Source of the DNA: Ignavibacteriota bacterium
GTDB taxonomy: Bacteria > Bacteroidota > Kapaibacteriia > Palsa-1295
DNA length: 11,793 bases
Direction: 5' to 3'
Assembly: GCA_003151215.1 (NCBI GenBank)
Contig: PLXB01000145.1
Location: 1 to 11,793, forward strand
The translations under genes were made by a program, and so were the position numbers. The notes below the pieces were generated by a model, which ran no database searches, had not been told where the DNA came from, and was given only the letters and a program-made list of their open reading frames with translations. The number at the start of each line of letters is the position of its first letter. Position 1 is the first letter of the stretch. Positions 1 to 6,780 of the stretch are shown one piece after another.

Positions 1-215
1 CTTTCCGGATTCGAAACGATAAACTTGTCTTTTGGCGAGCGCCCCGTAAACTTTCCCGTCGATACGACCAGCGCTTCATTCGACGCCAACCGGCCTTCGC
101 CGCGCGAAAGCGCCTCGGCATACAGCTCATCGGCGCCGAGATTAAAATTAATTCTGGAATGTGCTATGCCATGATCGGCAAGGAGAGATTCTAATTGAGA
201 CTGATATGATATCAT
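1..215 (-). CDS. pckA: Phosphoenolpyruvate carboxykinase (ATP), N-terminal part, cut by window edge
   Basis: PckA converts oxaloacetate plus ATP to phosphoenolpyruvate, CO2 and ADP in the cytoplasm, the first committed step of gluconeogenesis. Reading leftward from the ATG at 215-213 gives 71 codons. The start is MISYQSQLESLLADHGI and it reaches STGKFTGRSPKDKFIV, the highly conserved N-terminal signature of ATP-dependent PEPCK (TGxxTGRSPKDKxIV in the family). The catalytic P-loop and metal-binding parts lie outside the window. No Shine-Dalgarno sequence is visible; the bases before the ATG are AT-rich (216-240). The gene follows the outer-membrane barrel gene on the same strand after 169 bases, so it probably has its own promoter. 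The segment looks more GC-rich than the accessory genes to the right. Family assignment is firm. Confidence 0.93.
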   Translation of the reverse strand, partial: MISYQSQLESLLADHGIAHSRINFNLGADELYAEALSRGEGRLASNEALVVSTGKFTGRSPKDKFIVSNPE

Positions 216-248
216 TTACTAAATTATTGATAATAAATAAGTTGCGCG

Positions 249-256
249 CAAAAATA
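249..256 (-). promoter_or_regulatory. Possible -7 promoter box for pckA
   Basis: On the minus strand these bases read TATTTTTG, matching the TAnnTTTG -7 element of Bacteroidota promoters, and would start transcription about 27 bases before the pckA ATG. No TTTG-like -33 box is found at the usual distance, so this is only a candidate. The rest of the 216-384 gap shows a GCGCAAAA/TTTTGCGC inverted repeat (246-253 and 279-286) with a long loop, and nothing else recognisable. Confidence 0.25.
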
Positions 257-384
257 ATGGCAGCGGCTCGTGTCTCTGTTTTGCGCAAGAGGCATTAAAA
301 CGAAGAAAAAGAGGGGATTGTTCGGGGATTACAAGCGCAGGCGAGATGCCAATTATTCAATGTGAATGAGATGTCAGGACTGTT

Positions 385-2232
385 TCAAAATAAATATTGC
401 GCACTCACCCATACCGATCTTGGATATTCATCATACCCTGTCCAGAAATCTCCGGCATTACCGAGAATATTTTCCGCTCTGAAATGTAATTGGAATTTTT
501 GGCTGAATATATACCGCGCTTCTACATTAATAAAAGTGAATGAACCGGCGATTCGCCGGAGATGAATGAATTCTATAACAGGTGTAAACTTTTCGGAGAT
601 ATTCCCGAACTCATAGGCGGCTTGAATTTGTGCCGTCGGTTCGAAAGGGAGCACAAATCCGGTCTGCATATCAGATGCAGAGCGAAAAAGTAGTGAGACC
701 CTTAATTTATCTTTTGTAAACAATAGAAGGCTTCCGCCTGCTTCAAGTTCAGTGCGTCTGGTGTTAATAGGTGTTGCAACAAAAAGGACATGCCCTTTCG
801 TATCTGTATCGGAAAAAAATGTCGGCTCATTATTCCGTGTAATGTATCGTAATTCTACATGAAGCTCATCGTCAAGCAATAAGAAATAATTCGCAAATAG
901 GTTTAAATGAATAGGTTCTGAAACAACGCGGCGCGGATCCGTTGTAGAACCACTGGCTAATTGAATAGCAGGAGAATAAAAAAGATTTGATGAAAGCAAT
1001 TCCTTCAAACCGGTAAGCTGCGGCTTTGGCTCGAATCCCGCGCCGATCTCGACCGAATGTGAGAGCCGGGAACTGATCTCAATGACCGGAAAAAAAATCG
1101 AGGTACTGCCAATAGCATCACTTCCTCCGAGATAAGATATTCCTGCCCGCCACCGGAGCAATTCATTCTCTTTTTGCTGAAAGAATAATTGCGTTTCAAT
1201 ATAGTGCGGATTGTATGAGAGCAAACCTATCGAACTTGCACTTACATAGGATAGATCGAACTCTGTGCGGTAAGAAGAATTTGGAATATCTTTTATCAGC
1301 GAAAGTCCGGTCTTTGCAGAGTTTTCCGAAGTTCCGGGGCCTGTGTCATCATTCAATAATGTAACTGCCCCATACAAACGGAGCTTCAATTGGGACGGCG
1401 ATCCGATAATAAATGCAGCGTCCAGATCAGTTTTCGAAAGTGTATGCGGTGAGCTGTCAATCTCTGAAACGAGCAGTCGTTTATTAGCGCCTGTTGCCGC
1501 ATCAATATCCAGTTCCGGAATTTGTTCACTCACCGGGACTGAGCCGCTGGGGAATAAAAAATTTCCGGATACTCCCAATTGCCAGAATTGTTTTATAGCA
1601 GGTTCAACGGCAGTGGTCGTTTTGAATTTTCCATTAAGTTCAAGCGCAGATTGATCATTACTGATTATCAGCGAACGAAGATCAACCCGCGGAAGATACG
1701 GAGCACCGGCTCCGAGTTCGATGGATGTTCCCGCTAACCATCTTTGCGAAAGAGGGCGTGGCATTGGCATTGCATCGTAAAGCGGAAGATCTTCTTTCGT
1801 CACAGGATCCATCTTCGATACCAATGTGGTATCCTCGGGCACTACTTTTCTCGTTGTCTCCACAAGAATTTCAGCAGGGTATTGAAAACGGATCCCTTCG
1901 GGCGTCATATGATATTCCGGCAATTGCGCGAGCATGGAGTCCAGCCATTCTTTATCGGTCAGGGATACGGATGAATCGATCATGATGATCTCCGTATCGC
2001 GCACGCTTGTCGAATCGAGTTCTTCCCCGCTGGAATCCCGGAGACTTTGCGCGATAAGACTCTGTGCTTTGAGCGTATCAATGAAGCCGATAATACGCAC
2101 GTTGCCGCCTTTGCGCAGCTTCAATTCACGCTCAAGAGATGGCGGAAGGCGTCGAATAGTCGGTGATGTCTGGGCTATTGCAGATGAAGAGAACGAAAAG
2201 ATAATAAAACAAAGAAAGAATATCGCGCGCAA
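385..2232 (-). CDS. Outer-membrane beta-barrel protein, TonB-receptor-like C-terminus, no plug seen
   Basis: The 615-residue product starts with a signal peptide (MRAIFFLCFIIFSFSSSAIAQ, likely cleaved near residue 21). Residues about 22-160 form a polar region rich in Asp, Glu and Ser. From about 165 to the end are many alternating hydrophobic/polar stretches typical of transmembrane beta-strands. The C-terminal part (RAENILGN...GYDEYPRSVWVSAQYLF) resembles the last two strands of TonB-dependent receptors and ends in Phe, the usual outer-membrane assembly signal. No recognisable TonB plug domain or SusD-like neighbour is visible, so the substrate is unknown. The start is TTG at 2232-2230; the frame is open upstream to a TAA but has no ATG or GTG, and TTG gives a well-formed signal peptide. 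It is divergent from the small exported protein at 2385. I recognise the architecture but not the specific family. Confidence 0.8.
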   Translation of the reverse strand: MRAIFFLCFIIFSFSSSAIAQTSPTIRRLPPSLERELKLRKGGNVRIIGFIDTLKAQSLIAQSLRDSSGEELDSTSVRDTEIIMIDSSVSLTDKEWLDSMLAQLPEYHMTPEGIRFQYPAEILVETTRKVVPEDTTLVSKMDPVTKEDLPLYDAMPMPRPLSQRWLAGTSIELGAGAPYLPRVDLRSLIISNDQSALELNGKFKTTTAVEPAIKQFWQLGVSGNFLFPSGSVPVSEQIPELDIDAATGANKRLLVSEIDSSPHTLSKTDLDAAFIIGSPSQLKLRLYGAVTLLNDDTGPGTSENSAKTGLSLIKDIPNSSYRTEFDLSYVSASSIGLLSYNPHYIETQLFFQQKENELLRWRAGISYLGGSDAIGSTSIFFPVIEISSRLSHSVEIGAGFEPKPQLTGLKELLSSNLFYSPAIQLASGSTTDPRRVVSEPIHLNLFANYFLLLDDELHVELRYITRNNEPTFFSDTDTKGHVLFVATPINTRRTELEAGGSLLLFTKDKLRVSLLFRSASDMQTGFVLPFEPTAQIQAAYEFGNISEKFTPVIEFIHLRRIAGSFTFINVEARYIFSQKFQLHFRAENILGNAGDFWTGYDEYPRSVWVSAQYLF

Positions 2233-2384
2233 ATCGTAAATTGGTTTTCTACCTAACTTTTCTTTTACGAGGATAATTTCACGTCTTATTTATGAATACG
2301 AATTAATTAAACCCTATGAGCCTATCGATACTCCAAGAGACAGAAGAAACAATTAACTAACTTCGTGTTTTAACAAATCATTTA

Positions 2385-2795
2385 ATGACGACAATGAAAA
2401 AGAATATCTTATCAATCGGAGCGATATGCGCGGTGATGTTTGCAATGCAGCATTCATTGTTCGCACAGGAACCGGCACAAACAACAACATCAACGGTTTC
2501 ATCGACTGCCGCTGCTCCGGCAGCAGCTCCGGAAAAACATCCGATGAGCGTGAAGAACAGGCTTGCCCGCCAGCAGGCACGTATCAATCAAGGCATTAAG
2601 AGCGGCGAACTTACGCGCCCTGAGGCTAAGAATCTTGAGCGTCATGAGGCAAATATTGCCACCGATACCAAGATCGATAAAGCCGAAAACGGCGGAAAGC
2701 TTACTGCTGCCGAGCATAAAAATCTCGAAAAGAGACTTAACAGACAAAGCAAGCGCATTTACAACAAAAAACATAACGCCAGAACGCAAGGATAG
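2385..2795 (+). CDS. Small exported helical protein with two GxLTxxE motifs
   Basis: The 136-residue product has a signal peptide (MTTMKKNILSIGAICAVMFAMQHSLFAQ), then an Ala/Pro/Thr/Ser-rich linker (about 28-52). A basic, probably alpha-helical domain follows (about 53-136) with two related motifs, RINQGIKSGELTRPEAKNLE and, about 38 residues on, ENGGKLTAAEHKNLE, ending in SKRIYNKKHN. Small periplasmic or secreted proteins with the same GxLTxxE ... IYxxKHN layout are, to my knowledge, common in several bacterial phyla, but no function is established that I can name. A second ATG at 2394 (MKKNILS...) is an equally good start and gives a more typical signal peptide. No Shine-Dalgarno sequence precedes either. 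The gene stands alone: it is divergent from the barrel gene across 152 bases and closed by a terminator 26 bases after its TAG. Confidence 0.82.
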   Translation: MTTMKKNILSIGAICAVMFAMQHSLFAQEPAQTTTSTVSSTAAAPAAAPEKHPMSVKNRLARQQARINQGIKSGELTRPEAKNLERHEANIATDTKIDKAENGGKLTAAEHKNLEKRLNRQSKRIYNKKHNARTQG

Positions 2796-2821
2796 TGAAC
2801 CTTGCCATATCATGAGCAAAG

Positions 2822-2854
2822 GCGCGGCATTTATTTGCCGCGCTTTTCGTTTTT
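2822..2854 (+). terminator. Rho-independent terminator after the small exported protein
   Basis: A perfect 8-bp stem, GCGCGGCA (2822-2829) with TGCCGCGC (2836-2843), encloses a six-base loop and is followed directly by TTTTCGTTTTT (2844-2854). This is a textbook intrinsic terminator for the gene ending at 2795 and separates it from acpS. In the other direction only three T residues follow the stem, so it acts mainly on the plus strand. Confidence 0.9.
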
Positions 2855-2904
2855 CCACGCTCTCGTTATTCTCAGCGAATCGAAGAATCTCTCATTGATA
2901 CCCT

Positions 2905-3291
2905 ATGATCTTCGGCATCGGCATCGATACTATTGAAGTTCAACGCATAGAAAAGACGATCGCCGAATATGGCGATCAGTTCTTGCTGAGGATCTATACC
3001 GATGCAGAGGTCCGTTATTGCCGGTCCCGAAAATTTTCTGCCGAGCATTTTGCAGCACGCTTTGCGGCGAAGGAAGCATTCGCTAAAGCCATCGGTACAG
3101 GCATTCGCCGCGGATTTATCTGGAAAGAAGTGGAAGTGCAAAAAGAATATTCAGGAAAGCCAATAATAAAATTACAAGGTTCGATGATCGGCAATGTCGC
3201 AAAGATCGTCGGCGCAGAGTATCAGATCCAGGTTTCGATCACTCATACGAAAAATATGGCAGAGGCAATGGTGGCAGTAGAAAAGTTGTAG
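2905..3291 (+). CDS. acpS: Holo-[acyl-carrier-protein] synthase
   Basis: AcpS transfers the 4'-phosphopantetheine arm of coenzyme A to a serine of apo-acyl carrier protein, activating it for fatty acid synthesis in the cytoplasm. The 128-residue product has the usual family length. It begins MIFGIGIDTIEVQRIEK, containing the magnesium-binding Asp in GIDT(I/V)E. It continues with RFAAKEAFAKAIGTG (about residues 51-65), which holds the second metal-binding Glu and the CoA-binding Lys region, and ends with the conserved SITHTKNMAEAMV block (S/T-H-T/D). The ATG at 2905 is preceded by a stop codon a few bases upstream, so the start is well fixed. It is transcribed separately from the preceding gene because of the intervening terminator, and converges with the T9SS protein gene whose stop lies 24 bases away. 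Confidence 0.96.
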   Translation: MIFGIGIDTIEVQRIEKTIAEYGDQFLLRIYTDAEVRYCRSRKFSAEHFAARFAAKEAFAKAIGTGIRRGFIWKEVEVQKEYSGKPIIKLQGSMIGNVAKIVGAEYQIQVSITHTKNMAEAMVAVEKL

Positions 3292-3315
3292 ATTTGTAGC
3301 ATAACCCTACAGCTT

Positions 3316-4743
3316 CTATTTTCCTACAACAACTATTTTTCCGGCACTTAGAAGCTTACCGTCCCGATCGAGAAGAACATTATACATACCGCGAGGTATT
3401 GACGAAATGTTGATAGTTTGCATTCCTTGTTCGTCAGTTGAACTTCGGAACATATCTCTTCCAAAAATATCGATAATATGGATCGGTCTTAAAGGATCAA
3501 GCAAAGTAAGGTGTAGAATATCCGAAGCCGGATTCGGGTAAAGATGAGGGATAAGAGGGGGGAGATTAATTTGTTCGATTCCATCGCTTTCATAGCTCCC
3601 TCTAACTATAATGGTCGGAACACCATATACTGAAGCACCTCCACTCCCTAGTATTGCAAGTGGAGTGCTATTTGCACTGAAAGTCATGGAATTAATAGAG
3701 AAAAGGCTATAATTCGTATCCAATTTAAAAGGATCAGGGGTCCAGGAATTTCCATGATCGATGCTGCGAAGAATCGTATTTGCATAGTAGTTGCTTGCAA
3801 GAATCGTATCGCCTTCAAGACTCGTCATCATCTCTATATCCGCTATTGGTGGATAAGCAAATCTTTGGGGAGTGTCCCATGTGACGCCGGCATTTATCGT
3901 TCGAATCATCAAACCACCAAATTTCATAGAATTTGCAGTATCACTATAATAGCCAAAGGCGATTATCGTATCGCCTCTTGTGAACTTGCAGTGTAAAAAA
4001 TTATAAGCATAATATATCGAATCTTCTTGTGAATGATTTGGAGGCGCATTCGAAGAATCAATGGTCTGCCAATTGTCATTTGTCGAATAAATTCTTCCAT
4101 CCCTGGTGCTGAATACACTAAACTTTCCTCCGCCGTAGGAAAAGCAACTGGCAAAATTTCCTTTTAAATTCGGGTTAAAAACGGTAAAAGAAGATGTTGC
4201 CCAGATTATGCCGCCATTTGTCGTCGTAAGAATTTTAACGGCTCCGGCGCCAGTAAGAATTTGATAGTCTTCCTGAATAAGGATAATGCCGGTATTTGCG
4301 TCAGAAAAATGTATATCCCTGATAATTCCGTTAGAATGCAAATCCTCCTTCTGCCATGTGCTGCCGCCATCGAATGTGCGAACGACATATCCTGAATCTC
4401 CTCCGGCAATAGTATTAATGGAATCTATCTCCTGAATAGTTGTGAAGTAGTGTTTATGCTTTAAATCAGGATAAGATGCAATTCCAGGATTCTGCATTTG
4501 CCAGGAGACGCCGCCGTCGATGCTTCGCCAGAACATTCGCGTTACAACAGGCTGCAAAGGATCTATGATACTTCCGCATACTGTACAATTATTGCCAGCA
4601 CAGGAAATCGCATCAAAGGCATAGTAAAGCGTACCATCGAAATCAGTATGTACGACATGCCATAAATACTGAGACTCTGCCATTTGAGGAAATAGCAATA
4701 TCATTATTAATAAAGTAAAGCTGAAGCTTATTTTCATTTTCAT
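3316..4743 (-). CDS. T9SS-sorted YCF48/BNR-type beta-propeller protein
   Basis: The product (475 aa from this start) is predicted to be exported by Sec and then moved across the outer membrane by the type IX system. A signal peptide (MKMKISFSFTLLIMILLFPQMAESQ) is followed by a short Cys cluster (ISCAGNNCTVCG, about 46-57). Next come repeated propeller motifs ending in W: SIDGGVSW, RTFDGGSTW, TTTNGGIIW, STNDNW, RTINAGVTW and RSIDHGNSW. The C-terminal sorting domain (about 397-475) contains LYPNPASDILHL and ends in GKIVVVGK. The ATG at 4743-4741 overlaps the stop of the upstream gene (TGATG), implying translational coupling. A GTG three bases earlier (4746) is an alternative start. It is a clear paralogue of the gene at 4743-6062. 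No catalytic motif is visible; surface adhesion or binding is the likeliest role, by inference only. Confidence 0.85.
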   Translation of the reverse strand: MKMKISFSFTLLIMILLFPQMAESQYLWHVVHTDFDGTLYYAFDAISCAGNNCTVCGSIIDPLQPVVTRMFWRSIDGGVSWQMQNPGIASYPDLKHKHYFTTIQEIDSINTIAGGDSGYVVRTFDGGSTWQKEDLHSNGIIRDIHFSDANTGIILIQEDYQILTGAGAVKILTTTNGGIIWATSSFTVFNPNLKGNFASCFSYGGGKFSVFSTRDGRIYSTNDNWQTIDSSNAPPNHSQEDSIYYAYNFLHCKFTRGDTIIAFGYYSDTANSMKFGGLMIRTINAGVTWDTPQRFAYPPIADIEMMTSLEGDTILASNYYANTILRSIDHGNSWTPDPFKLDTNYSLFSINSMTFSANSTPLAILGSGGASVYGVPTIIVRGSYESDGIEQINLPPLIPHLYPNPASDILHLTLLDPLRPIHIIDIFGRDMFRSSTDEQGMQTINISSIPRGMYNVLLDRDGKLLSAGKIVVVGK

Positions 4744-6062
4744 CACTGCCGAGCAATTACGGCAAATTTTCCCACAAGTATCAACGAACCATCATTATCC
4801 TGCAAAAGTGAGTATATTCCGTTCGAGAGGGAAGAAATGTCAAGGTCGGATTTACTAATATCTTCAATACGTTTAGTCATCACCTGTCTCCCGAGCATAT
4901 CTATAACAAAGAATTTCTTTTCGGGGAGAGAAGAGTTAATATGTAATACATTTGAAGCAGGGTTTGGGTAGATTGAAAATCTTGAAACGTTTTTCTCAAG
5001 CAAAACACCAGAATGCTGACTTTGACCACGAATAATAATTCCGTTAAATGTTCCAAGAAAATGTCCCTGTCCTGCAGCTGCCAACCCGTTGCAATAATCA
5101 ACAGGGTATGTCGTATTCACAAAAATTGAATCATTTGTCCATGTAGCTCCCCTGTCGCTGCTGAAGAGTATATGATTAATGCTCACGCCTGCGGCAAAGA
5201 CGGTATCTCTACTGCAAGACGTCATAAAACTAATATAATTAAAGCCAGTGTCAATCATTGGCGCATCCCAGTTTTTACCTGCATTCGTTGAGCGGATAAT
5301 AAGCCCATGAGGTCCATAGGCATTCCCAAATGCTAAGATAGTATCTCGCCCCAAGATATTCCATTTAAAAACGTTAAAATTCTGCGTATTGTCAAAAATG
5401 GTTTTTGTCGAATCCACATTTTTCCAGTTATCAGACGTAGAATAGACTGGGCCTGATCCGGATTTCAATATTGCATATGACTGAAAACCAAAAGTATGGC
5501 ATTGAATTGCATTTGATAATCCGAAGGAGACGGAATTCCATGTGTTGCCGCCATCATTTGTCGTAATGATGTTTTCGGCTGAATCATTAGAAACAATTAT
5601 GCCATTCTCCGGATCGGAAAAATGAACATCGTTGAGGAGTGATAATGTATTGCAATTCTGTTTCTCCCAAGTTTTGCCACCATCGAAAGTGCGAACCACT
5701 AAACCTGAATCGCCTATCCCAACAATATTTAATGAGTCAATCTGCTGAATCACGGAAATCTGATTCTGATTATCGCCTGTTTCGAAAGGAAGGTTTGGGT
5801 CCTGCATTTCCCAATTGGCACCGCCATCTATACTATGCCAGAAAACTATATTTAGTTTTGTTGTGACGTAATCACGAATCCGTCCTGCAGCAGTGCAATC
5901 ATCTCCAAAACAGGAAAGGCAGCTGAATTGATATTGATAACGGTTATTTACTTCATTCGGCTGTGAAAGAGACCAAAGAAACTGAGCTTTCGCGCCATGA
6001 GTTAAAAATAATGACGCGAAAGCGATCAGAAAAATCAGCCTATGGTTTTTAAAAAATACCAC
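4743..6062 (-). CDS. T9SS-sorted YCF48/BNR-type beta-propeller protein (paralogue)
   Basis: The 439-residue product has a signal peptide (MVFFKNHRLIFLIAFASLFLTHGAKA, cleaved near 26) and an N-terminal Cys cluster (SCLSCFGDDCTAAG, 47-60). Propeller-type repeats follow: HSIDGGANW, RTFDGGKTW, TTNDGGNTW, STSDNW, RSTNAGKNW and SSDRGATW. The T9SS sorting domain spans about 362-439 and carries FSIYPNPASNVLHIN. The start is GTG at 6062-6060; no ATG gives a usable signal peptide, and the upstream bases have no Shine-Dalgarno. The repeat order and spacing match the next gene (3316-4743), so the two arose by duplication. The start region overlaps by 14 bases an open extension of the cysteine-rich gene upstream, which suggests a tightly packed three-gene operon. 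Function is not recognised beyond being a secreted or surface propeller. Confidence 0.85.
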   Translation of the reverse strand: MVFFKNHRLIFLIAFASLFLTHGAKAQFLWSLSQPNEVNNRYQYQFSCLSCFGDDCTAAGRIRDYVTTKLNIVFWHSIDGGANWEMQDPNLPFETGDNQNQISVIQQIDSLNIVGIGDSGLVVRTFDGGKTWEKQNCNTLSLLNDVHFSDPENGIIVSNDSAENIITTNDGGNTWNSVSFGLSNAIQCHTFGFQSYAILKSGSGPVYSTSDNWKNVDSTKTIFDNTQNFNVFKWNILGRDTILAFGNAYGPHGLIIRSTNAGKNWDAPMIDTGFNYISFMTSCSRDTVFAAGVSINHILFSSDRGATWTNDSIFVNTTYPVDYCNGLAAAGQGHFLGTFNGIIIRGQSQHSGVLLEKNVSRFSIYPNPASNVLHINSSLPEKKFFVIDMLGRQVMTKRIEDISKSDLDISSLSNGIYSLLQDNDGSLILVGKFAVIARQ

Positions 6063-6147
6063 AGTCGATTTGATAACAATTAGTGTCGGTTAAAGTCCAT
6101 GGTGAGGGGGGGGGATACCCTGAACAGGGTGGAGTACCTATTGTAGT
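6049..6147 (-). other. Open, coding-like extension of the cysteine-rich gene beyond its TAG
   Basis: Directly after the TAG at 6150-6148 the same frame stays open for 32 codons to a TAA at 6051-6049. It encodes a Pro/Thr/Cys-rich stretch that includes TPPCSGYPPP and TDTNCYQIDCGIF. Three cysteines in 32 residues fit the composition of the preceding protein and raise its total from 13 to 16. The stretch contains a nine-C tract (6106-6114) coding for three prolines, and its end overlaps the GTG-started propeller gene by 14 bases. It may be the original C-terminus cut off by a nonsense change, a stop-readthrough tail, or a chance open frame. TAG is used as an ordinary stop by three other genes here, so genome-wide recoding is unlikely. 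Confidence 0.5.
6106..6114. repeat. Nine-base G/C homopolymer tract
   Basis: Nine consecutive G on the plus strand (C on the coding strand) lie 44-52 bases upstream of the GTG start at 6062 and inside the open extension after the cysteine-rich gene. Tracts of this length are prone to slippage. A change of one base in either direction would close the extension frame early. Confidence 0.6.
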
Positions 6148-6663
6148 CTAAGTACAGGATGAACTATATACTATTCCTGAAGCATAACACAATGAGCATA
6201 TTTCTTCACAGTAACTGTCTGTTCCTGTAGAACAAGCAGTAAAGCCATTTCCCGTGCTAGATCTTTTCCAACAAGGAGGTCGATATCCTTGCCACGTCAT
6301 AGTATTTACATATCCGCATCCCGGCACTCCGCTTCCGAGGGTCTGATATGTTAATTTCATGGACATACTGAAAATATCCTGCCAAGTGTAATTGCCGCAA
6401 CCATCGCAATTCTCATCGATATTATACATATACGTTTCATACAGAGTTGAACCGCCTATCCCGGGTAAAGCACGCCAACAAAAGGAGACAGTTATGGTAC
6501 AAGTTCCAACAGAACCACATAAAACAGTAGTCGAAGCAGTTGTATCATGCCATCCGACATTTGTTGGTGTAATATCTGAAGGACACTGCCCATATAATGA
6601 AGATGTAACTAAGAGCAAAGCTAGAAAAATTCCAACCCTGCTGAACAGATGTGTATTTTTCAT
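6148..6663 (-). CDS. Secreted cysteine-rich protein, possibly truncated
   Basis: The 171-residue product begins with a signal peptide (MKNTHLFSRVGIFLALLLVTSSLYG, cleaved before QCPSD). The mature part carries 13 cysteines, at 27, 49, 55, 62, 86, 89, 116, 131, 144, 152, 156, 159 and 170, including CDGC and a C-x3-C-x2-C cluster at 152-159. Aromatic and Thr/Ser residues are also frequent. This points to a disulfide-stabilised exported domain; I do not recognise the family. No T9SS sorting domain is present. The ATG at 6663-6661 has only AT-rich sequence before it. It is the first gene of the minus-strand cluster and is divergent from an XRE regulator, whose operator-like repeats lie in the shared promoter region. 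The odd cysteine count and the open frame after the TAG suggest that the natural C-terminus may be longer. Confidence 0.75.
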   Translation of the reverse strand: MKNTHLFSRVGIFLALLLVTSSLYGQCPSDITPTNVGWHDTTASTTVLCGSVGTCTITVSFCWRALPGIGGSTLYETYMYNIDENCDGCGNYTWQDIFSMSMKLTYQTLGSGVPGCGYVNTMTWQGYRPPCWKRSSTGNGFTACSTGTDSYCEEICSLCYASGIVYSSSCT

Positions 6664-6730
6664 AAGTTATTTTTTTAAATGAAATAGTTGAATAATAGTA
6701 AAAGACATTAATAAGAGCCGTCTCTTTTTT

Positions 6731-6746
6731 ATACCATATGTGGTAT
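6731..6746. promoter_or_regulatory. Inverted repeat, candidate operator (distal to xre)
   Basis: ATACCATATGTGGTAT pairs ATACCA with TGGTAT around TATG; seven of the eight half-site positions are symmetric. It lies in the gap between the divergent cysteine-rich gene and the XRE regulator, with its centre about 28 bases from the second repeat. The two repeats differ in sequence, so they may bind different proteins. Confidence 0.45.
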
Positions 6747-6755
6747 ATGCCTTTG

Positions 6756-6778
6756 TGCAAATATAATACATATTTGCA
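6756..6778. promoter_or_regulatory. Perfect 9-bp inverted repeat, candidate XRE operator
   Basis: TGCAAATAT (6756-6764) and ATATTTGCA (6770-6778) form a perfect inverted repeat around AATAC, ending two bases before the GTG start of the HTH gene. On the plus strand it contains TATAAT (6762-6767), a possible -10 box. On the minus strand it contains TATATTTG (6765-6758), a TAnnTTTG-type -7 box facing the cysteine-rich gene. A dimeric XRE repressor bound here could block both divergent promoters; this is inferred from position and symmetry. Confidence 0.6.
6758..6765 (-). promoter_or_regulatory. Candidate -7 promoter box for the cysteine-rich/propeller operon
   Basis: Read on the minus strand this is TATATTTG, an exact TAnnTTTG match to the Bacteroidota -7 element, about 95 bases before the cysteine-rich gene's ATG. 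No convincing -33 TTTG box is seen at 19-21 bases. It sits within the left arm and spacer of the inverted repeat 6756-6778, which would make it repressible by the neighbouring regulator. Confidence 0.35.
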
Positions 6779-6780
6779 TT

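Noticed and set aside
246..286. GCGCAAAA/TTTTGCGC inverted repeat between pckA and the barrel gene
   Set aside because: The loop is 25 bases and there is no proper T run after the stem on the minus strand, so it cannot be called a terminator; its position may be chance.
362..565. 67-codon open frame on the plus strand
   Set aside because: It lies antisense to the 3' end of the outer-membrane barrel gene and shows no domain or start signal.
3285..3330. GTTGTAG/CTACAAC with inner TGTAG/CTACA between the convergent acpS and propeller genes
   Set aside because: The stems are short and AT-rich, with loops and no clean T tract. A weak bidirectional terminator is possible but not supportable.
6713..6730. 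AAGAG-CCGT-CTCTT followed by TTTT
   Set aside because: The five-base stem is too weak, and no plus-strand gene ends before it; probably part of the AT-rich leader.
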